NCBI RefSeq assembly: GCF_000375365.1
Contig: NZ_AQXB01000005.1
Span: forward strand, 62,001 to 126,000
DNA length: 64,000 nt
Reading direction: 5' to 3'
Source: Corynebacterium mastitidis DSM 44356
GTDB lineage: Bacteria > Actinomycetota > Actinomycetes > Mycobacteriales > Mycobacteriaceae
Positions within the stretch are counted from its first letter, which is position 1; every line of letters starts with the position of its first letter. The notes below the pieces were generated by a model. That model worked only from the letters and a program-made list of their open reading frames with translations, was not told where the DNA came from and did not search any database. The position numbers and the translations under genes are program-made. Shown here piece by piece: positions 18,305 to 28,365 of the stretch.

Positions 18305-18829
18305 TTAGGAGCGGGAGGGCGCCGGGGACAGCGTGCGCGGCCCGCGATGGAGGGCGATCTGCCCGGACTGCAGCATCTCCCGGATGCCGAAGGGCTCCAG
18401 GACGTCGAGCAGCGCCCGCAGCTTGCCCGGCATGCCGGTGGCCTCGATGACCACCGAGTCCGGGGCCACGTCCACCACGCGTGCGCGGAAGATCGTGGCG
18501 GCGTCCACCACCTGCGGCCGGGTGTGGTTATCCACCTCCACCTTGACCAGCAGCAGCGCGCGGGCCACCGTGGCGTCCTCCTCCAGGCGCACCACCTTGA
18601 TGACCTGAACGATCTTGTTGAGCTGCTTGGAGATTTGCTCGATGCGCACCTCGTCCGCGTCCACCACGATGGTAAGGCGGTTGATCCCCGGGGTGGAGGT
18701 CTTGGCCGAGACGAAGGAGACCAGGCTGAACCCCCGGCGGGTGAACATGCCCGAAACCCGCGAAATGATGCCATCGACGTCCTGCACCAGCACGCTCAGG
18801 ATGTGGCGAGTGAACTCCGTGTGTGCCAT
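18305..18829 (-). CDS. ilvN: Acetolactate synthase small (regulatory) subunit
   Basis: A 174-aa protein with an N-terminal ACT domain (about residues 5-80, VLVQDVDGIISRVSGMFTRRG) and the IlvN C-terminal domain. It activates the IlvB catalytic subunit and confers feedback inhibition by branched-chain amino acids. Its ATG shares one base with the ilvB stop (TAATG), so translation is coupled. Confidence 0.95.
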   Translation of the reverse strand: MAHTEFTRHILSVLVQDVDGIISRVSGMFTRRGFSLVSFVSAKTSTPGINRLTIVVDADEVRIEQISKQLNKIVQVIKVVRLEEDATVARALLLVKVEVDNHTRPQVVDAATIFRARVVDVAPDSVVIEATGMPGKLRALLDVLEPFGIREMLQSGQIALHRGPRTLSPAPSRS

Positions 18830-20655
18830 TAGGCCTGCTCCTCCTCAACAAATAGCGGACGTAAATCGTGCGCGTAGCGGATCTCCGAGTTGGAGGAGCC
18901 CGCCGAGACCATCGGCCACACCTGCGCGTCCTGGCCGACGATGAAGTCCAGCACCACCGGGCGGTCGTTGATCTGCTGGGCCCACCGGATCGCCGGAACG
19001 ATCTCCTCCTCCGAGGTCACCCGGCGCGCCGCGCAGCCCAGCGCCTCGGACAGGCCCACGAAGTCCGGCACGTACTCGTTTTGCTCGCGCAGCTTGGTGT
19101 TGGAGTAGCGCCCGCCGTAGAACAGCGTCTGCCACTGGCGCACCATGCCCAGGTTGCCGTTGTTGATGAGGGCCACCTTGATGGGCATGCCCTCCACCGC
19201 GGCGGTGGTCAGCTCCTGGTTGGTCATCTGGAAGCAGCCGTCGCCGTCGATGGCCCACACCTCGGCCTCCGGGGCCCCGGCCTTGGCGCCCAGGGCCGCC
19301 GGGATGGCGTAGCCCATCGTGCCCAGGCCCCCGGAGTTCAGCCAGGTGCGGGGGTTCTCGAAGTCCAGGAACTGCGCGGACCACATCTGGTGCTGGCCCA
19401 CGCCCGCCGCATAGATCGCCTCCGGCCCGGCCTCCCGGGACAGCGCCTCCAGCACCCGCTGCGGGGCCAGGAAGCCGTCCGTGGGCTCCTCGTAGCCGCG
19501 CGGGAAGCGCTCGCGCAGGTCGTTGAGGTACTCCATCCAGGAGGTCACGTCCGGGCCCTCCACGCCCTTGTCCCGCCCGGCGCGGTAGGCCCGGGTCAGC
19601 TCGGAGAGCACCTCGCGGGCGTCACCCACGATGGGCACGTCCGCCGCGCGGATCTTGCCGATCTCCGCCGGGTCGATGTCCGCGTGGATCACCTTGGCCT
19701 CGGGGGCAAAGGCGTCCACCTTGCCCGTCACGCGATCGTCGAAGCGCGTGCCGATGGCGATGAGCAGGTCCGAGCGCTGCAGCGCCCCCACGGCGGGCAC
19801 CGAGCCGTGCATGCCCGGCATGCCCATGTGCAGGGGGTGGGACTCCGGGAAGGCCCCCAGGGCCATGAGCGTGGTCACCACGGGAATGCCGGAGGCCTCC
19901 GCGAACTCGCGCAGCTGCTCGGCGGCGTTGGCCTTGATGACCCCGCCGCCGATGTAGAGCACCGGCCGCTCGGCCCGGGCGATCAGGTCCACGGCCTGCG
20001 CGATCTGCCGGGAGTGGGGGGTGGTCACCGGCCGGTAGCCGGGCAGGTCGATCGCGGGCGGCCAGGAGAAGTCCATCTCCGCGTCCTGGACGTCCTTGGG
20101 GATGTCCACCAGCACCGGGCCGGGCCGCCCGGTGGCGGCCAGGTGGAAGGCCTCGGCCAGGGCACGGGGGATGTCGTTGGGGTCCGTGACCATGAAGTTG
20201 TGCTTGGTCACCGGCATGGTGATCCCGCGGATGTCCGCCTCCTGGAAGGCGTCCGTGCCCAGCAGGCCGCTGCCCACCTGCCCCGTGATGGCCACCAGGG
20301 GGACGGAGTCCAGGTTGGCGTCCGTGATCGGCGTGACCAGGTTGGTGGCACCCGGCCCGGAGGTGGCGATGCACACGCCCACCCTGCCGGTGACCTGGGC
20401 GTACCCCTCGGCCGCGTGCCCCGCGCCCTGCTCGTGGCGCATGAGCACGTGGCGAACCTTGGTGGACGAATACAGCGGATCGTACAGGGGCAGCACGGCC
20501 CCGCCCGGCAGCCCGAACACCACGTCGGCACCGAGTTCTTCCAGCGAGCGCACCACGGCCTGCGCCCCGGTCATGCGCTCCGGGGGCCGACGATCCGCCG
20601 CGGCCTTGCGAGCAAGCGTGGACGGCAGCGGGGGTTGCTTTGCTTGCGCATTCAC
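18829..20655 (-). CDS. ilvB: Acetolactate synthase large subunit
   Basis: A 608-aa ThDP enzyme. The catalytic Glu is in the [15 protein letters not shown] block (about residue 80), an FAD-binding middle domain follows, and the ThDP-Mg motif [12 protein letters not shown] is near 490. The GTG start is 10 nt after an AAGGAG. An upstream ATG would extend into the attenuator region and is not used. It forms an operon with ilvN and ilvC and is preceded by a leader peptide. Confidence 0.95.
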   Translation of the reverse strand: MNAQAKQPPLPSTLARKAAADRRPPERMTGAQAVVRSLEELGADVVFGLPGGAVLPLYDPLYSSTKVRHVLMRHEQGAGHAAEGYAQVTGRVGVCIATSGPGATNLVTPITDANLDSVPLVAITGQVGSGLLGTDAFQEADIRGITMPVTKHNFMVTDPNDIPRALAEAFHLAATGRPGPVLVDIPKDVQDAEMDFSWPPAIDLPGYRPVTTPHSRQIAQAVDLIARAERPVLYIGGGVIKANAAEQLREFAEASGIPVVTTLMALGAFPESHPLHMGMPGMHGSVPAVGALQRSDLLIAIGTRFDDRVTGKVDAFAPEAKVIHADIDPAEIGKIRAADVPIVGDAREVLSELTRAYRAGRDKGVEGPDVTSWMEYLNDLRERFPRGYEEPTDGFLAPQRVLEALSREAGPEAIYAAGVGQHQMWSAQFLDFENPRTWLNSGGLGTMGYAIPAALGAKAGAPEAEVWAIDGDGCFQMTNQELTTAAVEGMPIKVALINNGNLGMVRQWQTLFYGGRYSNTKLREQNEYVPDFVGLSEALGCAARRVTSEEEIVPAIRWAQQINDRPVVLDFIVGQDAQVWPMVSAGSSNSEIRYAHDLRPLFVEEEQA

Positions 20656-20689
20656 GTGTGTCAGGCTCCTTAAGGTCTTAATGAATTTA

Positions 20690-20912
20690 TGGGGAGTTAT
20701 CTGCGGGTTGTCAGAAGGGGTGGACGCCCCGGGGTGGCGGGCGCCGCAAGCTATGCGAAGCGCCCTCGCGCAGCCACCGTGGGTGGGTGTTGCGGAGGGC
20801 GCCGTGCGCTTCGACCTGAACCAGCCGCTACGGCACGCGCCGCCCGGGTACAAGTACGAGTCGAATAATCAGCATGACTCCGCACTATACACCATGAGGT
20901 GACCCGTGCCAT
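20690..20912 (-). promoter_or_regulatory. ilvBNC promoter and attenuator leader
   Basis: On the minus strand a TATAGT -10 (20884-20889), with TGGCAC 16 nt upstream, drives a roughly 200-nt leader. A 15-codon peptide gene (20828-20875) is followed by a strong stem, GCGCCCTC/GAGGGCGC (arms 20795-20802 and 20760-20767), then further GC-rich structure before the ilvB RBS. Together these indicate ribosome-mediated transcription attenuation as in C. glutamicum ilvBNC. A clear U tract is not visible. Confidence 0.75.
20828..20875 (-). CDS. ilvBNC leader peptide
   Basis: Encodes [15 protein letters not shown]: eight of its first 14 residues after Met are Leu, Ile or Val. Starvation for any of the three would stall the ribosome and change leader folding. 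The peptide closely resembles the leader described for C. glutamicum ilvBNC. The ATG lies about 9 nt after the -10, so the leader mRNA is close to leaderless. Confidence 0.85.
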   Translation of the reverse strand: MLIIRLVLVPGRRVP

Positions 20913-21076
20913 GCTTTTTATTCACTGTGCCCGCACCAACGTCGCTTGCCGACGCCCCGAACGACCCCGCCGGTGCGGCGATGGGGCGGTGAGGCCACTC
21001 TGCCCCCACGATCCCCCTGCGATTTCCTTGTGAGCCCTTTTGAGCAACGTCACAGCCGTTGGCTACGATGTGGGGC

Positions 21077-21571
21077 ATGAATCCCGACGCACCGACCCCC
21101 GTGGACTTCCGCCCGGAGCGCTTTCACGCGGCGGTGGTGGTGTTCATGATCCTCATGATGCTCATCCCCATCAGCCACGCCCCGGCCCTGCTGGCCTGGT
21201 TCCTGCTGCTGCCCGCGGCGTACCTGTGGTGGCTGCTGCGCGCCCGCACGCGCGTGGACGCCCGGGGGATCTCCGCGCGCTACGCCTTCCGAGGCCCGCG
21301 CGCGGTGTCCTGGGAGGACTTCGAGGGCATAGGATTCAAGGGCTCGCGGAGCTTTGCCCGCTCCCGCCGGGGGGAGCAGTTCTCCCTGCCTGCGGTGAGC
21401 TTCAACTCCCTGCCGAGGCTGGCGCAGGCCTCGCGGGGACGCATCCCCGACGCACTGACCGTGGGACGGGAAGCGGTAGACGACAAGGTAGCCATTGTTC
21501 GTCGCAATGGCGAGCGCGTCCTCGTCACCCGTGAGGAATACGCCGCCATGCACAAGGAACAGTCAAACTAA
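21077..21571 (+). CDS. Membrane protein with PH-like domain (CFP-6 family)
   Basis: A 164-aa protein. Two adjacent hydrophobic segments (about residues 18-55) are followed by a small PH-like beta domain ([26 protein letters not shown]), the pattern of mycobacterial low-molecular-weight antigen 6. TTGAGC (21040-21045) and TACGAT (21064-21069), 18 nt apart, end 7 nt before the ATG, so the transcript is probably leaderless. It sits between ilvB and ilvD as in C. glutamicum. Function unknown. Confidence 0.8.
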   Translation: MNPDAPTPVDFRPERFHAAVVVFMILMMLIPISHAPALLAWFLLLPAAYLWWLLRARTRVDARGISARYAFRGPRAVSWEDFEGIGFKGSRSFARSRRGEQFSLPAVSFNSLPRLAQASRGRIPDALTVGREAVDDKVAIVRRNGERVLVTREEYAAMHKEQSN

Positions 21572-21609
21572 CTGAAAAAAGCGCAGTCAGTTATAAGAGG
21601 AGATTTCCC

Positions 21610-23451
21610 GTGATCCCGCTGCGATCAAAAGTCACCACCGTCGGCCGCAATGCCTCCGGAGCCCGCGCCCTGTGGCGCGCCACCGGAACCAAGGAACACG
21701 AGTTCGGCAAGCCCATCGTGGCCATCGTGAACTCCTACACCCAGTTCGTGCCCGGCCACGTCCACCTCAAGAACGTGGGCGACGTGGTGGCCGAGGCCGT
21801 GCGCGCCGCCGGCGGCGTGCCCAAGGAGTTCAACACCATCGCCGTGGACGACGGCATCGCCATGGGCCACGGCGGCATGCTCTACTCCCTGCCCAGCCGG
21901 GAGATCATCGCGGACTCCGTGGAATACATGGTCAACGCGCACACGGCGGACGCCATGGTGTGCATCTCCAACTGCGACAAGATCACCCCCGGCATGCTCA
22001 ACGCCGCCATGCGGCTGAACATCCCCGCGATCTTCGTCTCCGGCGGCCCGATGGAGGCCGGCAAGGCCGTGGTGATCGACGGCGTGGCCTACCCGCCCAC
22101 CGACCTCATCAGCACCATCACCGCCTCGGCGGACAGCAGCGTCTCCGACGCCGGACTCACCGCGATGGAGAGCATCGCCTGCCCCACCTGCGGCTCCTGC
22201 TCCGGCATGTTCACCGCCAACTCCATGAACTGCCTCACCGAGGCCCTGGGGCTCTCCCTGCCCGGCAACGGCACCACCCTGGCCACGCACACCGCCCGCC
22301 GCCGCCTCTTCGAGCAGGCGGGCTCCATGATCGTGGACATGTGTCGGCGCTACTACGGCGAGGGGGACGACGCGGTGCTGCCGCGCAGCATCGCCACCAA
22401 GCAGGCCTTCCTCAACGCCATGGCCCTGGACATGGCCATGGGCGGCTCCACCAACACCGTGCTGCACACCCTGGCCGCCGCACAGGAGGGCGAGGTGGAC
22501 TTCACCCTCAGCGACATCGACGAGCTTTCCTACCGCATCCCCTGCGTGTCCAAGGTCTCCCCCAACTCGGACTACCACATCGAGGACGTGCACCGGGCCG
22601 GGGGCATCCCCGCCATCCTGGGCGAGCTGCACCGCGCCGGGCTGCTGGAAAAGGACGTGCACACCGCCCTCTACGGCTCCGTGGACGAGTGGCTGGACGA
22701 CTGGGACGTGCGCGGCGGCAAGGCCACCGACGCCGCCGTGGAGCTGTTCCACGCCGCCCCCGGCGGGGTGCGCACCACCGAGGCGTTCTCCCAGTCCAAC
22801 ACCTGGGAAACCCTGGACACCGACGCCGAAAACGGCTGCATCCGCGACGTGGCCCACGCCTACACCGCAGACGGCGGCCTGGTGATCCTGCGTGGCAACC
22901 TCGCCCCCGACGGCGCGGTGATCAAGTCCGCCGGGATCGACGAGGAACTCTGGCGCTTCTCCGGCCCCGCCCGCGTGGTGGAGAGCCAGGAGCAGGCGGT
23001 GTCCACCATCCTGGCGCGCCAGGTCCAGCCCGGCGAGGTGGTGGTGATCCGCTACGAGGGCCCGGCCGGCGGCCCCGGAATGCAGGAGATGCTGCACCCC
23101 ACGTCCTTCCTCAAGGGGGCCGGGCTGGGCAAGAAGTGCGCGCTCATCACGGACGGCCGCTTCTCCGGCGGCACCTCCGGACTCTCCGTGGGCCACATGT
23201 CCCCCGAGGCCGCCCACGGCGGGCTCATCGGGCTCGTGGAGGACGGCGACGTCATCACCATCGACGTCCACAAGCGCCTGCTCACCCTCGACGTCCCCGA
23301 GGAGGTCATCGAGCGGCGCCGCGCGGCGATGGAGGCCCGCGAGAAGCCGTGGACCCCGGTGGACAGGAAGCGCACGGTCTCCAAGGCCCTGCGCGCCTAC
23401 GCCGCCATGGCCACCTCGGCGGATAAGGGAGCCGTGCGGCACGTGGAGTAG
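21610..23451 (+). CDS. ilvD: Dihydroxy-acid dehydratase
   Basis: A 613-aa Fe-S dehydratase producing the 2-keto acids of Val and Ile synthesis. Cluster and metal ligands appear as [10 protein letters not shown] (about residue 120) and [15 protein letters not shown] (about 193). The [11 protein letters not shown] block is near 520. The GTG start has AGAGGAG about 8 nt upstream. It is divergent from ilvB with the PH-domain gene between. Confidence 0.96.
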   Translation: MIPLRSKVTTVGRNASGARALWRATGTKEHEFGKPIVAIVNSYTQFVPGHVHLKNVGDVVAEAVRAAGGVPKEFNTIAVDDGIAMGHGGMLYSLPSREIIADSVEYMVNAHTADAMVCISNCDKITPGMLNAAMRLNIPAIFVSGGPMEAGKAVVIDGVAYPPTDLISTITASADSSVSDAGLTAMESIACPTCGSCSGMFTANSMNCLTEALGLSLPGNGTTLATHTARRRLFEQAGSMIVDMCRRYYGEGDDAVLPRSIATKQAFLNAMALDMAMGGSTNTVLHTLAAAQEGEVDFTLSDIDELSYRIPCVSKVSPNSDYHIEDVHRAGGIPAILGELHRAGLLEKDVHTALYGSVDEWLDDWDVRGGKATDAAVELFHAAPGGVRTTEAFSQSNTWETLDTDAENGCIRDVAHAYTADGGLVILRGNLAPDGAVIKSAGIDEELWRFSGPARVVESQEQAVSTILARQVQPGEVVVIRYEGPAGGPGMQEMLHPTSFLKGAGLGKKCALITDGRFSGGTSGLSVGHMSPEAAHGGLIGLVEDGDVITIDVHKRLLTLDVPEEVIERRRAAMEAREKPWTPVDRKRTVSKALRAYAAMATSADKGAVRHVE

Positions 23452-23477
23452 GCCCGGGCGGTAAGATAGCCGCCACT

Positions 23478-24734
23478 ATGCCTTCCCCTCCCCCTCATCT
23501 TCGCTGCATTCTTACCATCCTGGGCCTGGTCATAGGCCTCGGCGCCACCTTCCGCCAGTGGGGCGCCACGGATTTCCCGGTGGACATGATCATCTACCGG
23601 GAGGGGGTATGGGCCTTCCTCTCGGGGCGCGAGGTGTACTCCGTTCCCATGCTCGCGGGGGACACCGAGCTGCCCTTCATCTACCCGCCCTTCGGCGCGC
23701 TGGCGCTGGCCCCCTTCTCCGCCCCGTGGATAGGCCACGACCTCGCGGGCGACCTCATGGTGGCCCTCTCCAACGGGCTGCTCCTGCTGTGCCTATACCT
23801 GGTGCTGCGCGCCGTGGTCTCCCCCGCGCACCGCCCCTGGGCCTGGCCGCTGTCCACCCTGGCCTGGGGGGCGGTGCTGGGCTGGGAGCCGGTGGAACTC
23901 AACAACGGCTTTGCCCAGATCAACATCCTCGTCATGGCCCTCGTGATCCTGGACCTGGTGCCCCGGCGACGCCGCCTGCCCCAGGGCTGGCTCATCGGCC
24001 TGGCCGTGGCCATCAAGATCACCCCGGCCGCCATGCTCCTGTACTTCCTCCTGCGCGGGCGGCTCCGCCCGATCCTCGTGGCCGGGGCCTCCGCCCTGGC
24101 GGCCACCGGGATCGGCGCCCTGGTGCGGTGGGACTCCACCGCCGAGTACTTCGGCTCCGTGCTCCTGGGCATGGGCTCCGGGGAGGACTTCGGCGTGGAC
24201 CCCACCTACACCTCCAACAGCTCCCTGCAGGCCATGCTCACCCGGTGGTCCCCCACCGAGGCCTGGGCCCGCGATCACGCCTCCCTGCTCACCCTGGCGT
24301 GGGCGGCGTGCGCCCTCGCGGTGATCCTCTGCGGCTCCTGGGTGATGCTGCGCCTGCTGCGCGCGCAGCGCCCCACCGAGGCGTGGCTCATCAACAGCCT
24401 CGTCATGCTGCTCATCTCCCCCGTGTCCTGGTCGCACCACTGGGTGTGGCTCGCCGTGGTCCTCCCCGTGGCGGCCTGGCACCTGGGCACCGCCCCGCTG
24501 CGCTCCCGCTGGCCCCTCGGCGCCGTCACCGGTGCCTGGGTGCTCATGGTCATCTCCAACCCGCCCAAGTGGTGGTTTGGCGACGGCGTGAGCTACGCGG
24601 AGCTTTCCCCCCTGGAGCGGTTCCTCGTCTCCGACTACGTGTGGATGGCCCTGCTCCTGCTCCCCGCAGCGGCCCTGGCGGTGCCCGCCCCGCGCGAACG
24701 CGGGAGCGCGCGGGCGGCTACGCCAGCGGGTTGA
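23478..24734 (+). CDS. GT87-family polyprenyl-phosphate-dependent mannosyltransferase
   Basis: A 418-aa polytopic membrane protein with about ten hydrophobic segments. The first extracytoplasmic loop has the acidic DMIIYREG stretch (about residue 35) typical of GT87/GT-C enzymes, followed by YPPFGAL. Such enzymes add alpha-1,2-mannose to lipomannan or PIM-type glycolipids from decaprenyl-phosphomannose, fitting the mycolic-acid cell envelope. The acceptor cannot be told. The 3' end overlaps the convergent DoxX gene by 17 bp. Confidence 0.8.
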   Translation: MPSPPPHLRCILTILGLVIGLGATFRQWGATDFPVDMIIYREGVWAFLSGREVYSVPMLAGDTELPFIYPPFGALALAPFSAPWIGHDLAGDLMVALSNGLLLLCLYLVLRAVVSPAHRPWAWPLSTLAWGAVLGWEPVELNNGFAQINILVMALVILDLVPRRRRLPQGWLIGLAVAIKITPAAMLLYFLLRGRLRPILVAGASALAATGIGALVRWDSTAEYFGSVLLGMGSGEDFGVDPTYTSNSSLQAMLTRWSPTEAWARDHASLLTLAWAACALAVILCGSWVMLRLLRAQRPTEAWLINSLVMLLISPVSWSHHWVWLAVVLPVAAWHLGTAPLRSRWPLGAVTGAWVLMVISNPPKWWFGDGVSYAELSPLERFLVSDYVWMALLLLPAAALAVPAPRERGSARAATPAG

Positions 24735-25863
24735 TCCCCGCGCCGAACCACCACGCGGCCGCCGCGCCGAGCACCCCGAGGATCGCCCCGAGCCAGGCGC
24801 TGCCCAGCGGGCGGCGCGCCCAGCCCCGGGAGAAGTCCAGGGAATACAGGCCGGGGCCGGTAAACTGCAGCGCCGCCGCGCCGCCGCCGAGGATCACGGG
24901 GAGCCACAGCGCATCCGGCCAGGAGAACACGTCCATGCCGACGTGCGCGTGCGCCAGGGCGTCCAGCGCGCTAAAGCCGGTGACCGCCACCGCCGCGGCG
25001 GCGAACAACGGCGTCATCAACCCCAGCACCAGGAATACCCCGGCGGCCAGCCCCACGGAGGGAACCGCGATGGACAGCAGGCGCGGCTCCGCGTAGGCGG
25101 AATACTGGGCCTCCAGGCCGGAAAGGCCCTGGGAGTCCCCGAGGTGGAAGAACACGCTCATGGAGTGCAGGATCAGCCAGAACCCCACGGCGCAGCGCAA
25201 CAGCAGCAGCCCGAGATCGAGGGTGCCGCGCCGGTGCTCCAGCTCCTCCGGCTGCTCCTCCACCACGGGGGCCGAGGCCCCCGCGTACGCCGCCGAGGGC
25301 TCCTCGGCGCGGCCCGGGGCGGCGGGGGCCGCCGGGTCCGCGGGAATCCGGACGGTATCCGCGCGCCCCGGGGCGGGGGCGGGCGTCTCGGGTTCCTTGG
25401 GCCGCTCGTTCGCGGCCTTCTCGGCCGCCTTCTTCCCGGGCTGGCCCTCCGGGGTCTTGTCCCCGGCCTTGGCGGCACCCGTGGACGCCGCCTCGGCGGC
25501 GGCGCTCTTGGCGCTCTCGGGGCGCGCTGTGCTGTCGGGGCGCTCGAGGGTCCGCGTGGGGGCGTCGGAAAGCAGCGGGGCGCTGCGATCCCCCTCGGCC
25601 TTCCTCGGCTCCTGCTTCGGTTCCTTCTTCTCCCCCGCAGCCTCGGGCGCCTCGGGCGCCTCGGGCACCTCGGACACGGTGGCCCTCTCGGCCTGCGGGT
25701 CGCGCGGGCGGATCTCCTGCGGCGCGGCGCGCCCCACCTTCTTATAGGGGTCGGTGGGCGTCGGCTTGGACGCAGGGGTGGCGGCGGACGGGGTGAAGGT
25801 GGGAACGTCCAGGTCGTCGCCGTCCGCCTTGTCGGCGCGGTCGGGGATGGAATCGTGGCTCAT
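24718..25863 (-). CDS. DoxX-family membrane protein with long disordered N-terminus
   Basis: A 381-aa protein. Residues 1-215 are low-complexity Pro/Ala/Glu/Lys-rich and probably disordered and cytosolic. The rest is a four-helix DoxX domain starting GLLLLRCAVGFWLILHS. DoxX proteins are small redox-related membrane proteins of poorly defined function. The start is the ATG of MSHDSIPD. The tail is unusually long compared with the roughly 130-170 aa of plain DoxX proteins. Confidence 0.8.
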   Translation of the reverse strand: MSHDSIPDRADKADGDDLDVPTFTPSAATPASKPTPTDPYKKVGRAAPQEIRPRDPQAERATVSEVPEAPEAPEAAGEKKEPKQEPRKAEGDRSAPLLSDAPTRTLERPDSTARPESAKSAAAEAASTGAAKAGDKTPEGQPGKKAAEKAANERPKEPETPAPAPGRADTVRIPADPAAPAAPGRAEEPSAAYAGASAPVVEEQPEELEHRRGTLDLGLLLLRCAVGFWLILHSMSVFFHLGDSQGLSGLEAQYSAYAEPRLLSIAVPSVGLAAGVFLVLGLMTPLFAAAAVAVTGFSALDALAHAHVGMDVFSWPDALWLPVILGGGAAALQFTGPGLYSLDFSRGWARRPLGSAWLGAILGVLGAAAAWWFGAGINPLA

Positions 25864-25918
25864 GTGTGCCAGGATAACCAAGCAGCCTTAGCCCGCCGCC
25901 GCTGGCGCGCCGGTGCGC

Positions 25919-26638
25919 CTAGCACTGGGACAGAATCCCGGCCAGCGCGTCCCGTTCCGCCGGGGTCACCCACAGGCCGTAGCGCTGCTTGACGTCCACC
26001 TGCCTGCGCCCGTACTCGCACCGAAAGGCCTTATTCGGCGGCAGCCACGTGGCCGCGTCCCCCGCCCCTTTCTGGTTGTTGAGCCCGCCATCGACCGCCA
26101 GGAGGTTCAGCGGATCGTTCGCCAGGTTGCGCCGGGCCTGCTCGTCGAGCTGCTGGGCCCCCTTGACCCAGGCGTCCGCCAGGGCCACCACGTGATCGAT
26201 CTGCACCGCCCGGGAGGAGTCCACCCCGCGCACGAAGTCGATGGGACGGCCCGAGTACGGGTCCTGTAGCACCCCGGAGGCCACCACGCAGCCGTGCGTT
26301 CCCGGCTTGATAACCGCGCCGGTGAGGTCTCGGCGCAGGATGTCGTTGCGCGTATCGCAGCCGTTGTGCCCGCCGTCCACCTCCACGTCGTCCGACCACG
26401 CCTGGCCGAAGGCCTCCCTGCTGTAGCCAGTCATGGGCGCGCGCCCCTTCACCGGGAGGGAGTCGAGCCGCGCCAGGTATTCCTCCCCCGCCGGGGCCCC
26501 GCCCTGGCCGGGAACCGCGCCGCCGGGGGCCTCCTCGCCCGGCGGGACCTCCCCCGGCATGACCTCCCCAGGGTGATAGTAGGAGACCCCGAGGACGCAC
26601 AGGAGCGTCACCACCGCGGCGGTGACCATCTTTCTCAT
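25919..26638 (-). CDS. Secreted HNH endonuclease family protein (DUF1524-like)
   Basis: A 239-aa protein. An N-terminal hydrophobic segment (residues 5-20) acts as signal or anchor and a Pro/Gly-rich linker follows. The nuclease domain includes CDTRNDIL, the catalytic QIDHVVAL (about residue 150), NDPLNLLAV, NNQKGAGDAATWLPP and an FRCEYG Cys. This is the HNH_5/DUF1524 pattern found in exported actinobacterial nucleases. A second ATG 3 nt upstream is possible. The likely role is degradation of extracellular DNA or RNA. Confidence 0.82.
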   Translation of the reverse strand: MRKMVTAAVVTLLCVLGVSYYHPGEVMPGEVPPGEEAPGGAVPGQGGAPAGEEYLARLDSLPVKGRAPMTGYSREAFGQAWSDDVEVDGGHNGCDTRNDILRRDLTGAVIKPGTHGCVVASGVLQDPYSGRPIDFVRGVDSSRAVQIDHVVALADAWVKGAQQLDEQARRNLANDPLNLLAVDGGLNNQKGAGDAATWLPPNKAFRCEYGRRQVDVKQRYGLWVTPAERDALAGILSQC

Positions 26639-26684
26639 CATGCCCCTCACGCTAACAAGGGGGTGGGACGGGGCCGTTCGAGGC

Positions 26685-27557
26685 TCATTCGCGCAGCTCG
26701 GCGGAGGCGTCGAGGACGGCGGCGCTCAGCTCGGATAAGGCGGCGGATTCCAGCCGCCAGCGCTGCCAGAACAGCGGCACCTCCTGCACCCGCTCGTCCA
26801 GGAACACCAGCTCGCCGCTGCCGAGCAGCGGCGCGGCCTGCTGCTCCGGGAGCAGGGACCAGCCCAGGCCCACCCGGGTGGCCTCCACGAAGGCCTCGGA
26901 GGAGGGGACGTGGCTCACCCGGCGCTGACGGCGCACCGAGGGGTCGAGGCGTCCCTCGAGGTCCACGTCCTGGAGGCCGTCGCGGGGGCCGAACCGCAGC
27001 GCCGGCATCCGCGCCCAGTCCACACCCTCCAGGGTGCTGTAGCGGCTGCGCAGGTGCGGGGTGGCCACCGCGCGGTAGCGCACGGTGCCCAGGGGCACCG
27101 CGTGGCACCCGGACACGGGCGTGGCCTCCCGGGTCACCGCCCCGAGCACGTCGCCCCGGCGCAGCAGGGCCAGCGTGTGCGCCTCGTCCTCCAGGCGGAG
27201 CCGGAGCGCCGTGTGCCGCCACGCCGCCGCGCGCGCCAGGACGGGGCGAAACCACGTGGCCAGGGAGTCCGCGTTGATGGCCACCGCCAGGGGCACCCTG
27301 CCGATGCGTCGCCCCATCTGGGCGTCCGTCTCCGCCTCCAGGAGCGCCATGCGGCGCGCCGCCTGGACCAACACCTCGCCCGCCTCGGTGGGAGCCACGG
27401 GCGCGGTGCGGCGCAGCAGCACCCGGCCGATCTCGCCCTCCAGCGCCCTGACCCGCTGGCTCACGGCGGACGGGGAGACGCCGAGGTCGGCGGCCGCGGC
27501 CTCGAAGCTGCCGGTATCGACGATGGCCAGCAGCGTGGCCATGTGTATGGGATTCAC
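26685..27557 (-). CDS. lysG: LysG, LysR-type activator of the lysine exporter
   Basis: A 290-aa LysR-family regulator. The HTH is at residues 18-45 (FEAAAADLGVSPSAVSQRVRALE), then a linker helix and a periplasmic-binding-like effector domain. Stretches such as AINADSLATWF and LRLEDEAHTLALLRRGDVLGAVTREA resemble C. glutamicum LysG. In C. glutamicum it activates lysE when Lys, Arg or His accumulate. It is divergent from lysE. Confidence 0.93.
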   Translation of the reverse strand: MNPIHMATLLAIVDTGSFEAAAADLGVSPSAVSQRVRALEGEIGRVLLRRTAPVAPTEAGEVLVQAARRMALLEAETDAQMGRRIGRVPLAVAINADSLATWFRPVLARAAAWRHTALRLRLEDEAHTLALLRRGDVLGAVTREATPVSGCHAVPLGTVRYRAVATPHLRSRYSTLEGVDWARMPALRFGPRDGLQDVDLEGRLDPSVRRQRRVSHVPSSEAFVEATRVGLGWSLLPEQQAAPLLGSGELVFLDERVQEVPLFWQRWRLESAALSELSAAVLDASAELRE

Positions 27558-27690
27558 CGCACCCCCTCAATGATATTTGTCACTCTTTCCCCCTCGAATA
27601 CCCAGGGAGGACACAGCAGATGAAGCACGCCTTCACATCATAACGAAATGCAAGATTTACTTCATGGGCCCGCTCGCGGAGACTGTTGTC
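27558..27690. promoter_or_regulatory. lysG-lysE divergent control region
   Basis: The 133-nt gap is AT-richer than its flanks. TGAAG (27621-27625) and CTTCA (27631-27635) form an inverted repeat spaced like a LysR-type operator, placed for activation of lysE and autoregulation of lysG. The lysE RBS GGAGA is at 27677-27681. Confidence 0.5.
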
Positions 27691-28365
27691 ATGTCCATAG
27701 CTCTCTCCGGTTTCCTGCTCGGCATCTCCCTCATCGTGGCGATGGGTCCGCAGAACATCCTGCTCATCAAGCAGGGCATCCGCCGGGAGGGCATCACGGC
27801 GGTGATCCTGGTGTGCTTCCTCTCCGACGCCCTCCTGTACACCGCCGGGGCCCTGGGCATGGGGGTCATTACGCAGCGCTACCCCCTGGCGCTCGACGCG
27901 CTCCGGATCGTCGGCATCGTGTACCTGGCCTGGTTCGCCTTCTGCTCCCTGCGCGACGCCCTCTTCCCCCGCCACGGCGGCGAGGTGACCGTGGTGGACC
28001 GGCGCGAGCCCCTGGAGGAGCCCGACGCCGCCCCCGGCAGCACGGCGGTGCTCACCCGCTCGCCCGCCCGCGCGCGGGCGTGGGTGCGCCCCACGCTGGC
28101 CGCGCTGGCCCTCACCTGGCTCAACCCCGGGGCCTACCTGGACGGGATGGTCATGGTCGGCGGCATCTCCCTGCAGTACGGACCCGGCGGGCGGTGGGCC
28201 TTCATCGCCGGGGCCCTGGCCGCCAGCCTCCTGTGGTTTACCTCCGTGGGCTACGGGGCGGGCGCGCTCTCGCGCCCGCTGTCCAACCCCCGGGTGTGGC
28301 GCGTGCTCAACGCCGCCTTCGGCGTCATCCTCATCGCCCTGTGCGTCAAGCTCGCCCTGATGTAA
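27691..28365 (+). CDS. lysE: LysE basic amino acid exporter
   Basis: A 224-aa membrane protein with five to six helices. Signature segments are MGPQNILLIKQGIRREG (about residues 17-33) and LTWLNPGAYLD (about 140-150). It exports L-lysine and L-arginine in exchange for hydroxide or with proton coupling, relieving peptide-derived overload. The ATG at 27691 has GGAGA 9 nt before it; an in-frame ATG at 27664 is less likely. The stop abuts the convergent aldo/keto reductase gene. Confidence 0.93.
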   Translation: MSIALSGFLLGISLIVAMGPQNILLIKQGIRREGITAVILVCFLSDALLYTAGALGMGVITQRYPLALDALRIVGIVYLAWFAFCSLRDALFPRHGGEVTVVDRREPLEEPDAAPGSTAVLTRSPARARAWVRPTLAALALTWLNPGAYLDGMVMVGGISLQYGPGGRWAFIAGALAASLLWFTSVGYGAGALSRPLSNPRVWRVLNAAFGVILIALCVKLALM

